Shown here in pieces: positions 34,127 to 42,520 of a stretch of 64,000 nt of DNA (position 1 is the first letter of the stretch; each line of letters begins with the position of its first letter). The position numbers and the translations under genes were made by a program. The stretch comes from Egibacter rhizosphaerae (GTDB lineage Bacteria; Actinomycetota; Nitriliruptoria; Euzebyales; Egibacteraceae): contig NZ_CP036402.1 in the NCBI RefSeq assembly GCF_004322855.1, forward strand, positions 3,162,001 through 3,226,000. Direction: 5' to 3'. The notes below the pieces were generated by a model. The model searched no databases, was not told the origin of the DNA, and worked only from the letters and a program-made list of their open reading frames with translations.

Positions 34127-35827
34127 GTGACCGAGGAACGCGGCGGTGCGGCGTCCCGTCCGCGCGCGGCCCAGGCGTTCCCGGTCACGGGGGGCAGGCC
34201 GCAGGGCGAGAACGAGGGCGCGAGCGCCGCCACGACGCCGGAAGCAGCCGGCGGCGCCGGAAGGCCACCGAGAGGCTCCGCGAGCCTGCACGATGTGCCG
34301 CTCACCTGGAGCCCGCAGCGGCTCGCCGAGTGGGACACGCGCGTCGCTCAAGCGTGGGAGCAACGGGTCAGCGATCCAGGGGAGGCGCTCGCGGCCGCGG
34401 AGGCGTTGCGCGACGAGGCTGCGGCGGCCGGCGACGAGTCCCGCGTCGGGCGCGCGCTCGCGCTCGTCGGGGCGATCCAGCGCATCCGGGGCGACTACCC
34501 CTCGGCGTTGCGGGCCCTGCGGGAGGCCCTCTCGCGTCTCGACAGCGGCCCCGACAGCGACCGCGCGATCGCGCTCGAGGAGGCCGGTGCGATCGACAGC
34601 TACCTCGGCGAGCACGCGACCGCGGTCGAGCGGCTGCTCGAGGCGCTCGACCTGCACGAACGCGAACAGCACGTCGAGGGTCAGGCGCAGGCCCTCGCGA
34701 AGCTCGGCATGACGTTTTTCCACCACGGCGAGCTGGACGAGGCCGAGCGCGCCTACGAGCGCAGCCTGGACCTGCGTAAGGAGCTCGGCGACGCCGTCGG
34801 GCTCGCCGGGATGCGGAACAACCTCGCCAAGGTCGCGACCGCCCGCGGCCACCACGACGCTGCGCTCGAGCATCTCGCCGCGGCCTGCGCGGGCTGGGAG
34901 AAGACCGGCGAGTTCCGAGGCCTCGCGATGAGCCTGCACAACACCGCGGTGGCCCTCATCGAGTTGGGAGGGCAGGAGGACGGCCTCGCGTACCTGCTGG
35001 TGGCGATCGACGTCTACGACGCGACCGGCCACGTGCACGGGGCGTGCGAGGCGCGGGCGCGGCTCGGCTCTTTGCGCGTCGAGCGGGGGGAGCTCGACGC
35101 GGGGATCGCGCTGTTGGAGCGCGCGTTCGGCGAGGCGAACGAGCGGGGGCTGAGGGAGGAGGCCGCGCGGGCCGCCGAGGCGCTGGCCGACGCTCACGAG
35201 CTGGCCGGCCGACCGTCCGAAGCGCTGTCCTGGCACCGCCGGCTGCGGGACCTGGAGCGCGCGATCTTCGACGAGACCTCCGACCTGCGGCTGCGCACGC
35301 TCCAGGTGCACTTCCAGCTCGACCGGCTGCAGCGTGACAGCGCCACGGACCCACTGACGGGCCTCGCCAACCGCCGCGAGCTCGATCGACGCCTCGCCGA
35401 GCTCGCAGAGCGCGCCCGCGCCGAGGGCGAGGACCTCGCCGCGGTGCTGTTCGACCTCGACGACTTCAAGCGCGTGAACGACGAGCACTCGCACGCGGTC
35501 GGCGACGAGGTCCTCCGCGCGGTGGGATCGATCCTGCGCGAGTGGACGCGCCCCACCGACCTTTGCGCGCGTTACGGGGGCGAGGAGTTCGTCGTGCTGT
35601 TGCCCGGCTGCGAGCTCGCCGCGGCCCGCTCGATCGCCGAGGGGCTGCGCGATCGGATCAAGAACCACGAGTGGGACGAGGTGGACGCGGGCCTGGAGAT
35701 CACGGTGAGCGCCGGCGTGGCGAGCCTCGACCGTGTCGCTTCGGTCCCGGATCTGCTCGGGGCTGCTGACCGGGCGCTCTACGACGCCAAGCGGCTCGGC
35801 AAGGACCGGGTGCGCACCCCGGACTGA
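34127..35827 (+). CDS. Cytosolic TPR-GGDEF diguanylate cyclase
   Basis: 566 residues from GTG 34127, chosen for AGGGGG 6 nt upstream; ATG 34046 is in frame and would add 27 residues. After a disordered N-terminus, helical TPR-type repeats span about 70-380 (for example LAKLGMTFFHHGELDEAERA and LAGMRNNLAKVATARGHHDA). The C-terminal GGDEF domain starts at SATDPLTGLANRRELDRR and has the intact active site RYGGEEFVVL. An inhibitory-site RxxD (RPTD) sits five residues before it. It should therefore make c-di-GMP with product inhibition, presumably switched by a protein partner of the TPRs. There is no membrane segment. Monocistronic, with its own extended -10 promoter. Confidence 0.85.
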   Translation: MTEERGGAASRPRAAQAFPVTGGRPQGENEGASAATTPEAAGGAGRPPRGSASLHDVPLTWSPQRLAEWDTRVAQAWEQRVSDPGEALAAAEALRDEAAAAGDESRVGRALALVGAIQRIRGDYPSALRALREALSRLDSGPDSDRAIALEEAGAIDSYLGEHATAVERLLEALDLHEREQHVEGQAQALAKLGMTFFHHGELDEAERAYERSLDLRKELGDAVGLAGMRNNLAKVATARGHHDAALEHLAAACAGWEKTGEFRGLAMSLHNTAVALIELGGQEDGLAYLLVAIDVYDATGHVHGACEARARLGSLRVERGELDAGIALLERAFGEANERGLREEAARAAEALADAHELAGRPSEALSWHRRLRDLERAIFDETSDLRLRTLQVHFQLDRLQRDSATDPLTGLANRRELDRRLAELAERARAEGEDLAAVLFDLDDFKRVNDEHSHAVGDEVLRAVGSILREWTRPTDLCARYGGEEFVVLLPGCELAAARSIAEGLRDRIKNHEWDEVDAGLEITVSAGVASLDRVASVPDLLGAADRALYDAKRLGKDRVRTPD

Positions 35828-35899
35828 TCGGCCCGCTCGTGCCGCCTCGCGGCCGGCGCGCGGCGTGCGGCCGCCTCGCGGTGTCGGGTCGGAGGCGTT

Positions 35900-36113
35900 G
35901 CGTTGGATCGACGTGTTCGTTCTGGTGCGAGATCCTGCGCGGGATTGACCTGTGCGGTCTGGTGCAGCAGTGGTGGCCGTCCAGCGCACGCTGTCACCGC
36001 GCAGCGTGGTTCTGTCGTTGCGCAGCGTCCGGACGGCGATTGCGCCGGACCGACCTATTCGCGCTGGTGCAAGATTCCGCGCTGGTTCGACGTTGACCTT
36101 TTCGTGCAGCCGG
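35900..36113. repeat. Two diverged ~70-bp direct repeats in a less GC-rich gap
   Basis: Copies at about 35903-35975 and 36042-36113 share blocks such as TCTGGTGC/GCTGGTGC, then GATCCTGCGC/GATTCCGCGC and TTGACCT. The surrounding 35828-36140 contains no credible gene and is more AT-rich than its neighbours. Possibly relics of a mobile element. Confidence 0.45.
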
Positions 36114-36140
36114 AAGTGAGTGCAGGCCACACGTGGTGGT

Positions 36141-36250
36141 CGCCCTGCCACGGCCCCTGCCACGGCCCCGGCAACGGCCTCGGCTCGCCCTGCCACGGCC
36201 TCGGGTCGCCCTGCCACGGCCCCGGGTCGCCCTGCCACGGCCCCCGCTCG
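36141..36250. repeat. Short tandem repeats, GCCCTGCCACGGCC type
   Basis: At least five ~20-bp units of GCCCTGCCACGGCC with variable joints lie downstream of the convergent MFS gene end. No coding function seen. Confidence 0.7.
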
Positions 36251-36270
36251 GCCTCGGCTCCGCCCCTGGC

Positions 36271-37746
36271 TTATGACGCCTCGGCCGCGCGGGCGTTCTG
36301 CAGCTCCGCCATTCGGCGCCGCCCGGGCAGGGCGAGCGAGACCACACTCGCGGCCAGCCGCAGGCCGGCCGCGATCAGGAACACCAGGTTGTAGCCGGAC
36401 TGCGCGTCGGCGGCCGCCTCGGCCGTGTCGACGCCGGCGGGCGCGACCGACCCCAGCGCGGCCACGAGCACGCCAGCGAAGACGGCGACGCCGATCGCGC
36501 CCGCCAACTGGCGGGTCAGCGACAGCAGCGCGGAGGCCTGCCCGGTGAACCGCTCTGGCAGCGAGTTCATCGCCGCCACAGTGGTCGGCATCAGCGAGAG
36601 GCCGTTGCTCATGCCCATCACCGCCATCAGCGCCACGACGATCTCGATGGGCGTCTCCGGACTCAGGAGTCCGAGGCCGACGAGGGAGGCCCCGCCGAGC
36701 GCGTGCCCGACCGACACGGGCAAGCGCGACCCGACCCGGTCCGCGAGACGGCCCGCCAGGGGCATCATCGCCGCGGCGGCCAGCGCGTTCGGGACGATCA
36801 ACAGCCCGACCGTCTGCGCGGAGAGGCCGCGGACGACCTGCAACTCCACCGGCAGGTAGTTGATCGTCGCGAACTGGGTCATGGTCACGAGGATCAGGAC
36901 GACGGACCCGGCGGCGAAGGTGGGCACGGTGTAGGCGCGCAGTTCGATCAGCGGGTTGGCGCGGCGCAGCGACCGCCCGACGAGCACGGCGAGCAGCACG
37001 ACGCAGAGGGCGGCGAGGGCGAACGTCTCGACCGACGCGAACCCCCAGGACTGGGCGTTGCGAGCGAGCAGGACGATGGCCGGCATCGCGAGACCCGCGA
37101 GCACCCAGCCGCCGATGTCGAGCGGTCGAGGATCGGTCCGGGTTGCGGTCGGGAGCACTCGCCACGCGACGAGCAGGCCGATGGCGCTGATGACGACCAG
37201 CGCGGCGAACACCCAGCGCCAGGAGGCCGCGGTGACCATCCAGCCACCGAACGGCGGCCCGAGCGTGGGCGCGGCCATGAGCGCCATGCCCCAGATGCCG
37301 AGCGCTTGCCCCCGTTTGTGGGCGGGGAACAGCCCGTAGACGATCGCCATGCCAATGGGCATCAGGGCGCCGCCCCCGAGGCCCTGGAGCACCCGCCCGC
37401 CGAGCAGCAACGGCATGGTGGGCGCGAGCGCGCCGACGATCGAGCCGACCCCGAACATCAGGAGCGCGACGAGGTACACGGACCGCCGGCCGAAGCGGTC
37501 GCCCAGCCACCCCGTGGCCGGCTGCACGAGGACCACGGCGAGTAGGTAGGTGGTCACGACCCAGTCGACGTCGATCGGCGCGGTCCCCCCGAGCTCACGG
37601 TCGATGTGGGGGAGGGCGACCCCCAGCACCGTCGTGTTGATGACGACGAGGTAGGTGCCGAGCAGGACGGCGCCCATCACGACCCACGGGCTCCGCCCGC
37701 CCGCCGTGGTCGCGGGGCCGTGTTCGGGGGGTTCAGCGGAGGCCAT
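36271..37746 (-). CDS. MFS drug efflux transporter, DHA2 (EmrB/QacA) family
   Basis: 491 residues from ATG 37746, with GAGGAGG 6 nt upstream; this excludes a longer His/Pro/Arg-rich extension. A 14-helix proton antiporter. Motif A is GWLGDRFGRRSVYLVALLM. Motif C-like GLGGGALMPIGMAIVYGLFP and the DHA2 start MGAVLLGTYLVVINTTVLGV with ALPHIDREL are clear. The start lies inside the marR gene (14-bp overlap), so pump and regulator are co-transcribed and coupled. This is the classic arrangement in which a MarR repressor controls a multidrug exporter. The natural substrate is unknown. Confidence 0.9.
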   Translation of the reverse strand: MASAEPPEHGPATTAGGRSPWVVMGAVLLGTYLVVINTTVLGVALPHIDRELGGTAPIDVDWVVTTYLLAVVLVQPATGWLGDRFGRRSVYLVALLMFGVGSIVGALAPTMPLLLGGRVLQGLGGGALMPIGMAIVYGLFPAHKRGQALGIWGMALMAAPTLGPPFGGWMVTAASWRWVFAALVVISAIGLLVAWRVLPTATRTDPRPLDIGGWVLAGLAMPAIVLLARNAQSWGFASVETFALAALCVVLLAVLVGRSLRRANPLIELRAYTVPTFAAGSVVLILVTMTQFATINYLPVELQVVRGLSAQTVGLLIVPNALAAAAMMPLAGRLADRVGSRLPVSVGHALGGASLVGLGLLSPETPIEIVVALMAVMGMSNGLSLMPTTVAAMNSLPERFTGQASALLSLTRQLAGAIGVAVFAGVLVAALGSVAPAGVDTAEAAADAQSGYNLVFLIAAGLRLAASVVSLALPGRRRMAELQNARAAEAS

Positions 37747-38332
37747 GCGAGGCCTCCTCGGAGGTCTGTGCCTCGGGCGTGTGCGCCCCGGGCGTGTGTG
37801 CCTCGGGGGCGTGTGCCTCGGGGGCGTGTGCCTCGGGCGTGTGTGGCTTGGAGGTCTGTGCCTGGTGTGGCTCGGCGGAACGGCTCGCGTCATCGAGGCG
37901 CTCCAGCAGCTCCACGAGGCGCGTCACGTCCTCCTCCGGCCAATCGGCGATCAGCTGGCGCAGCAGCGAGCGCCGCGCGTCCACGAGTTGGGCGAGCGCG
38001 GCCTCACCCTGCTCAGTGAGCTGCAGCGTGCTCCGCCTGCGGTCCTCGTCGTCGACGTTGCGCGCCACGTATCCCCGGTTGACGACGCGGTCCACCAGCC
38101 GGCTCGCGGTCGACTGATCGAGGACGAGGTCCCGTGCGACGGCGCTCACCGAGCAGCCTCCCCGCTCGCCGATGACCCGCAGGGTGCGGTAGTCCCGGGG
38201 TTCCAGGCCGCGGTCGAGGCGCGCGTCGAAGTGCGCACGCGCCGCCGGGCGCTGCCAGAAGCGGCGCAACCCCGTCAGTACTGCGTCCAGACGTTCGGGT
38301 AGCGACGCCGGAGGGTGAGATGAGCGCGACAT
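37733..38332 (-). CDS. MarR family transcriptional regulator
   Basis: 199 residues from ATG 38332; ATG 38347 is an in-frame alternative. The winged helix is clear: RDYRTLRVIGERGGCSVSAV, recognition helix DLVLDQSTASRLVDRVV, wing GYVARNVDDEDRRRSTLQLT. The C-terminus after the dimerisation helices is a low-complexity repeat of APEAH/TPEAH units (~30 residues) from a DNA tandem expansion, unusual for MarR. It precedes and overlaps the MFS exporter gene, so it likely represses itself and the pump from an operator near 38333-38360. Confidence 0.88.
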   Translation of the reverse strand: MSRSSHPPASLPERLDAVLTGLRRFWQRPAARAHFDARLDRGLEPRDYRTLRVIGERGGCSVSAVARDLVLDQSTASRLVDRVVNRGYVARNVDDEDRRRSTLQLTEQGEAALAQLVDARRSLLRQLIADWPEEDVTRLVELLERLDDASRSAEPHQAQTSKPHTPEAHAPEAHAPEAHTPGAHTPEAQTSEEASHGLR

Positions 38333-38360
38333 AATTGCAGGTACCATACATTGGTCGGCG
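38333..38360 (-). promoter_or_regulatory. marR promoter and possible operator
   Basis: On the minus strand TATGGT (38348 to 38343) lies 10 nt before ATG 38332, giving an almost leaderless transcript. The surrounding ATTGCAGGTACCATACATT is the most AT-rich stretch locally and has imperfect dyad symmetry around GGTACC, as expected of a MarR site. Confidence 0.45.
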
Positions 38361-38439
38361 GGTGACGCTGAGTGTCCGCCTTGTCCGTCCGGTCGGGGCT
38401 GGGCGTGCGGTTGGCCGTGGCCCATGGATGGCTGGCCCG

Positions 38440-38580
38440 CCGGACCGCCGGAGCCCGGCGGACCCCGGCGCCCGCTGGATCCCCGGAGTCCGCCGGACCC
38501 CCGGAGACCGCTGGGGCCTGCTGGGCCCATGGGGCCCGCTGGACCCCTGGGGTCCGCTGGACCTCCGGAGGGAGCGGTCG
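38440..38580. repeat. GGN-periodic repeats upstream of marR
   Basis: Degenerate 9-bp units such as CCGCTGGAC and CCCGGAGTC run through the gap between the PPOX and marR genes. Read in the marR frame they would give Gly-X-Y triplets, but no start or signal supports a protein. Treated as a simple repeat. Confidence 0.5.
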
Positions 38581-38589
38581 CGCGGTGAC

Positions 38590-39057
38590 TCAGCCAGTGT
38601 CGTCGACGACGTCGGGCGGGAAGCCCCCGGTGGCGATCGGGCCCCAGGACTCGATCCCGAGTCGCACGATGCACTTGCCCTGGCGCCGCATCGCGTCCCG
38701 GTACTCGTCCCAGTCGGGGTGCTCGCCGCTGATCACGCGGAAGTACTCGACCAGCGGCTCCATCGCGTCGGGCAGGTCGAGTACCTCGGCAGTGCCCTCG
38801 ACCTGCACCCAGGGGCCGTCGAACTCCTCGGACAGCACGCACATCGCCGCGCGCGGGTCGCGGCGCAGGTTCCGGGCCTTGGCGCGTTGAGGGTAGGTCG
38901 AGACGAGCACCCGGCCAGTGGTGTCGAGCCCCATGGTCACCGGCGACAGTTGCGGGCGGCCGTCCGATCGAAACGTCTGCAGCACGCCTCGGTGTCGCGG
39001 TCGGATGAAATCCTCGAGTGCGGCACGGTCGACGTGGTCGGTGGTGGCAATCTTCAT
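38590..39057 (-). CDS. PPOX-class F420/FMN-dependent oxidoreductase
   Basis: 155 residues from ATG 39057. A split beta-barrel flavin- or F420-binding protein of the pyridoxamine 5'-phosphate oxidase-like superfamily. Seen: FIRPRHRGVLQTFRSDGRPQ, then SPVTMGLDTTGRVLVSTYPQ, RAKARNLRRDPRAAMCV (the Lys-Arg-Asn phosphate-binding segment of actinobacterial F420-dependent PPOX proteins) and WVQVEGTAEVLDLPDAME. The length is normal for the group. Likely a cytosolic reductase using F420H2 or FMN; the substrate is unknown. It stands alone, transcribed towards marR across a repeat-filled gap. Confidence 0.88.
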   Translation of the reverse strand: MKIATTDHVDRAALEDFIRPRHRGVLQTFRSDGRPQLSPVTMGLDTTGRVLVSTYPQRAKARNLRRDPRAAMCVLSEEFDGPWVQVEGTAEVLDLPDAMEPLVEYFRVISGEHPDWDEYRDAMRRQGKCIVRLGIESWGPIATGGFPPDVVDDTG

Positions 39058-39691
39058 GACGGGAGCCTGCCCGGTCGGTGGTGGCGGACGGTGGTGGCGG
39101 AACCGATCGCCGCGAGCCTACGCCGAACCCCGGAGCGCGACACCTCTGGCCACGCCCATCGCGTTGGTTTCGAAGGGGGTCCTTGCGGTACGGTGCGCCG
39201 AAGGTAAACCAAAGGTGAATGGACGGTGGCCGCAGGGTGGCCGGAGGCAGTGCGCCGGTCGCCTGGTCGCCCGAGGTCGGGTCGGCTGGTCGCTCGGTCG
39301 GGGCGTCGTCCGGCACTCGGGCGGCTGGTTGCCCGAGGTCGGGTCGACTGTCGCCCGGGTCGGCTGGTCGCCCGGTCGGGCAGTCGTCCGGCACTCGGTC
39401 ACCCGGGAGCCCGGCGCCGAGTCGCCCGGGAGCCGGCGCCCCAACGCCCGGCGCCCGCCCGGCTGACCGAGCGGACCGGTCCTTGGCCCGCAGAGGCCCG
39501 ATCACCTCCCGGTCAGCCTCCGGTGCCCCGCGTGCTTGCACGGGGAGCCCGGCAGCGGTCGGGAGCGCGGTCGGCCTCCCCGACCCCCACCTCACCCGCG
39601 CCCGACGCCCACGCGGCCCGACCGCCCGAAGGAACGAGACCTCGATGAACGTGCGCCACCGAGGCGGACGGTGCCGTGCACGGGGGCTGCG
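39058..39691. other. Gene-free gap with ~77-bp direct repeats
   Basis: 634 bp without a credible gene. From about 39255 to 39415 two ~77-bp units share CGAGGTCGGGTCG, CTGGTCGC and GTCGTCCGGCACTCGG. A TTGCGG at 39183 and a short AT-rich patch (GGTAAACCAAAGGTGAA, 39203-39219) hint at a promoter, direction unclear. Confidence 0.45.
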
Positions 39692-40663
39692 GTGCTGACG
39701 CTCGCGGTCACCGACCCGAACGTGTGGTTCCTGCTCGTCGCGGCCGTGTTCGCGGTGCTGAACGGGGTGAACGACGGGGGGACGCTGCTCACCCTCGGGC
39801 TGAAGGTCGTGGGGCTGCGGCTGGTGATCGCGCTCGTGCTGCTGGCGATCATGGTCGGGCTCGTGCCGGCGCTGCTCGGCACGCAGGTGGCGAGCACGCT
39901 GGCCGGCCGCCTCGTCGCGTTCGAGGGGCCGTTGGGTCAGCAGGGGCTGTTGATCGGCGTCGCCGGCGCGGTGATCGTGACGATGGGGCTGGCTCGCAGC
40001 GGCCTGCCGACGAGCCTCACGCTGGCCCTCATCGGCGGCATCGCGGGAGTGGGCCTGGGCGCGGGGCTGCCGGTCGACTACGGGGTCGTGGGGGCCGTGC
40101 TCCTCGCGGCGGCGGCGGCGCCGCTCGTGGGGGCGCTGCTCGCCTACGTGCTGTCGCAGGGTGCGCTCCACGTGCGCCTGAACGGCGACACGACCCGGTT
40201 CGTCGCCAGGGCCCACCGCGTCGCCTTCGGCCTGCAGGCCGTCGCGTACGGTGCCAATGACGGACAGAAGATGCTCGCGGTGGCGGCCGTTGCGGCCGGG
40301 TTCGCCGTCGATCCGGTGCCACGCAACCCGTGGATGCTGATCGGCGCCGCGCTCGCGTTCGGCCTGGGTACGTTGCTGGGCTTGCGGCGCTTCTCGCGGA
40401 TCGTCGGGGGCGTCATCCCGATCCGGCCGCCGAACGCGGTGATCGGCGAGCTGTCGGCGGCCGCGGCGGTGCTCGGCAGCGCGGCGCTCGGGGCGCCGGT
40501 GAGCATGACACAGGCGATCTCGGGCGGACTCGTCGGAACGGGCGTCAGCGAGGGATATCGGAGAGTGCGATGGAACGTGGCCGGACAAATCCTCGTCGCG
40601 TGGGTCGTGACGTTCCCGCTCGCGTTCGCGCTCGCCGCGGCTGGCGGGCTCGTGTTGCGCTAG
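39692..40663 (+). CDS. PiT family inorganic phosphate transporter
   Basis: 323 residues from GTG 39692 (GTG 39671 also in frame). The short PiT class (~330 residues) in the inner membrane imports metal-phosphate with protons or sodium. The two PiT signature repeats are present: VFAVLNGVNDGGTLLTLGLK near the N-terminus and AVAYGANDGQKMLAV in the second half, each with the membrane-embedded N-D. The conserved GAPVSMTQAISGGLVGTG precedes the last helices. The first repeat reads GVNDGG rather than GANDxAN. It is followed 11 nt downstream by its usual partner, a DUF47/PhoU-like protein. Confidence 0.88.
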   Translation: MLTLAVTDPNVWFLLVAAVFAVLNGVNDGGTLLTLGLKVVGLRLVIALVLLAIMVGLVPALLGTQVASTLAGRLVAFEGPLGQQGLLIGVAGAVIVTMGLARSGLPTSLTLALIGGIAGVGLGAGLPVDYGVVGAVLLAAAAAPLVGALLAYVLSQGALHVRLNGDTTRFVARAHRVAFGLQAVAYGANDGQKMLAVAAVAAGFAVDPVPRNPWMLIGAALAFGLGTLLGLRRFSRIVGGVIPIRPPNAVIGELSAAAAVLGSAALGAPVSMTQAISGGLVGTGVSEGYRRVRWNVAGQILVAWVVTFPLAFALAAAGGLVLR

Positions 40664-40674
40664 CGCGCCCCCGA

Positions 40675-41298
40675 GTGCCGCGGGTGGCGCGCGAGCTCAC
40701 CGGCTCGGTCGAGAAGGAACTCGTCGCGCGGCTCGTGCGCCAGGTCGACCTCACCCGCCAGGGCGTGATGGTCGCGCGGAGCGCCGCCGTCGGGTACAGC
40801 GACAGCGTCGAGCTCGACGAGCGCATGGGCCACCTCGAGCACGGGGGCGACGACGAACGCGCCGCGCTGGTGGCGGTGCTGTCCAGTGCCCTCATGACCC
40901 CGTTCGACCGCGAGGACCTGTTCCGCGTGTCCCGCTCGATCGACGAGGTGCTCGACAACCTGCAGGACTTCGTCCGCGAGCTGGCGCTGTTCGGCATCCA
41001 CGATGTCGACTTCGTGCTGATCCTCGACGCGGTCGACGCCTCCCTCGCTGAACTCGGCAACGCTGTCGCGGCGCTCACCGATCGCCCTCAGCTCGTGCGC
41101 AGCGCGCTGGCCGCCTCGAAGGCGAGCAACCAGGTGCGCCGCCGCTACCAGGAGCGCATGGCGGTGCTGCTGGAGGTCGAGACCCTGTCGCCCGAAGTGA
41201 TGAAGCGCCGTGAGCTGCTGCGCCGCCTCGACGTGGTGGGGCTGCGCCTGGGGGAGGCCGCGGACGCGCTCGCCGACGGCGCGGTCAAGCGGGGCTGA
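40675..41298 (+). CDS. DUF47/PhoU-domain accessory protein of the phosphate transporter
   Basis: 207 residues from GTG 40675 (GTG 40684 is also possible). An all-helical PhoU-like four-helix bundle: VDLTRQGVMVARSAAVGYSD, then LMTPFDREDLFRVSRSIDEV, the most conserved part of the DUF47 family (the acidic DREDLF segment that binds metal in PhoU relatives). It ends with LLRRLDVVGLRLGEAADALA. Encoded directly after the PiT transporter, it probably gates or regulates that transporter in the cytosol. The 3' end overlaps the convergent aldolase gene by 14 bp. Confidence 0.85.
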   Translation: MPRVARELTGSVEKELVARLVRQVDLTRQGVMVARSAAVGYSDSVELDERMGHLEHGGDDERAALVAVLSSALMTPFDREDLFRVSRSIDEVLDNLQDFVRELALFGIHDVDFVLILDAVDASLAELGNAVAALTDRPQLVRSALAASKASNQVRRRYQERMAVLLEVETLSPEVMKRRELLRRLDVVGLRLGEAADALADGAVKRG

Positions 41299-42157
41299 CG
41301 GCCGCGGCGACGGCGAGCGCTGCCTCGGGGTCGAGGTCCGCGGGCGCGTCCACCAGCGGCGGGCGGAGCGTCCCCATCGAATGCCCGTGCCGGTGCTCGG
41401 CGAGCCGCTTCAGCGCCGCCGGCCCCCCGTTTCTCGAGACGATGCTGCGGAACTCAGCGAGGTGGACCTGCAGGGCTTTCGCGGTGGCCTCGTCGCCCTC
41501 GGCGACTGCTCCGGCGAGGGCGACGACCCGGTCGGGCACCGCGTTCGCGAGACCCGAGATCAGCCCGGTCGCCCCCTTGCGCAGCCCGTCCCACGCGAGT
41601 GGCTCGGCGCCGAGGAGGACGCCGCGCCCTCGCTGCAACACGTCCTCGGCGTAGGCGAGGTCGCCACCGGAGTCCTTGACGCCCCACAGCGGCAGGTCCC
41701 CGATCACCTCGGGCGGCACGGCGATCGCATGCGACGGGATGTGGTAGGCGATGACCGGGTGGGCGCTCTCGGCGAGCACCCGCTCGTAGTAGTCGCGCAG
41801 ACCTCCCGGTTCGATCTGCTTGAAGTAGTGGGGTGGGCTGACCATCACCGCCGGCGAGGGGAACTCGTTGTAGTGCCGGATGAGTTCGAGGGCCGCGGTG
41901 AGGCTCACCTCGCCGACGGTCGGGATGAGCGTGACCGGCCACTCTTCGTCGTGTAGCCGCTCGAACAGCCTCGCCTTCTCGTCCACCGACAGGGAGGGGC
42001 CTTCGCCGTTGGTGCCGAAGCAGACGATCCCGTCGACCCCGTGCGAGGCGAGCCACCGCAGGTGCGCCAGGTACGCGTCGGTGGCGACCGACCGGTCGCG
42101 GTCGCGGGCGAACGGGGTCAATGCTGCGACGTGGACGCCTGCGAGTCCGTCGTGCAT
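41285..42157 (-). CDS. Dihydrodipicolinate synthase/N-acetylneuraminate lyase family aldolase
   Basis: 290 residues from ATG 42157. A class I aldolase TIM barrel using a Schiff-base lysine. Seen: GVHVAALTPFARDRD at the start, CFGTNGEGPSLSVDEKARLF (the family GTTGE loop, here GTNGE), the Tyr in PVIAYHIPSHAI and the Lys in LWGVKDSGGDLAYAEDV. The Tyr motif is YHIP rather than the YNxP of true DHDPS, and no lysine genes are nearby, so it is more likely a catabolic keto-acid or sugar-acid aldolase. The length is standard. The 3' end overlaps the DUF47 gene by 14 bp, tail to tail. Confidence 0.86.
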   Translation of the reverse strand: MHDGLAGVHVAALTPFARDRDRSVATDAYLAHLRWLASHGVDGIVCFGTNGEGPSLSVDEKARLFERLHDEEWPVTLIPTVGEVSLTAALELIRHYNEFPSPAVMVSPPHYFKQIEPGGLRDYYERVLAESAHPVIAYHIPSHAIAVPPEVIGDLPLWGVKDSGGDLAYAEDVLQRGRGVLLGAEPLAWDGLRKGATGLISGLANAVPDRVVALAGAVAEGDEATAKALQVHLAEFRSIVSRNGGPAALKRLAEHRHGHSMGTLRPPLVDAPADLDPEAALAVAAAVSPA

Positions 42158-42273
42158 CCGGGTGGCTCCTCGTGCGGGGAACAGGAGCGAACCCTACCCC
42201 CGACCAGGCTCGGGTGGCTGTGGCCCTGGGCCGCGTGGCGCTGGCTGCGCTTTCCTCGTGCGTCGATGGTCGT

Positions 42274-42303
42274 CCTTCTCGGACCTTCTCGGACCTTCTC
42301 GGA
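42274..42303. repeat. CCTTCTCGGA three times in tandem
   Basis: Three perfect 10-bp units, between the aldolase start and the 98-bp duplication. Function unknown. Confidence 0.85.
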
Positions 42304-42324
42304 CGTTCGGGTTGCGTCCGGTCC

Positions 42325-42520
42325 GATGAGGCTACGTCTTCACGCCCGGCGAGAAGCCGATCCCTGGCGCGGCCCCGGTGTTCGCGACGTCAACGCCGAG
42401 CTCCGCATCCGAGTCGAAGGCAGATGAGGCTACGTCTTCACGCCCGGCGAGAAGCCGATCCCTGGCGCGGCCCCGGTGTTCGCGACGTCAACGCCGAGCT
42501 CCGCATCCGAGTCCAAGGCG
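42325..42520. repeat. 98-bp tandem duplication of the 3' end of the GGDEF gene
   Basis: Copy A is 42325-42422 and copy B 42423-42520. They differ at about two positions (near 42416 and 42422). Copy B contains the last ~30 codons and TAG stop of the cyclase gene. Copy A lies just downstream of the stop as a non-coding duplicate that also carries a TAG. The near-identity implies a recent event. Confidence 0.9.

Noticed and set aside
38333-38590. Collagen-like Gly-X-Y extension of the MarR protein
   Set aside because: The triplet pattern comes from 9-bp DNA repeats. There is a good start and -10 box at 38332-38348, and MarR proteins do not carry such N-termini.
39118-39444. A 108-codon minus-strand frame with repeated ECRTT and GDQPTR
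   Set aside because: Repetition is purely from the ~77-bp DNA repeats; no start signal or protein-like composition.
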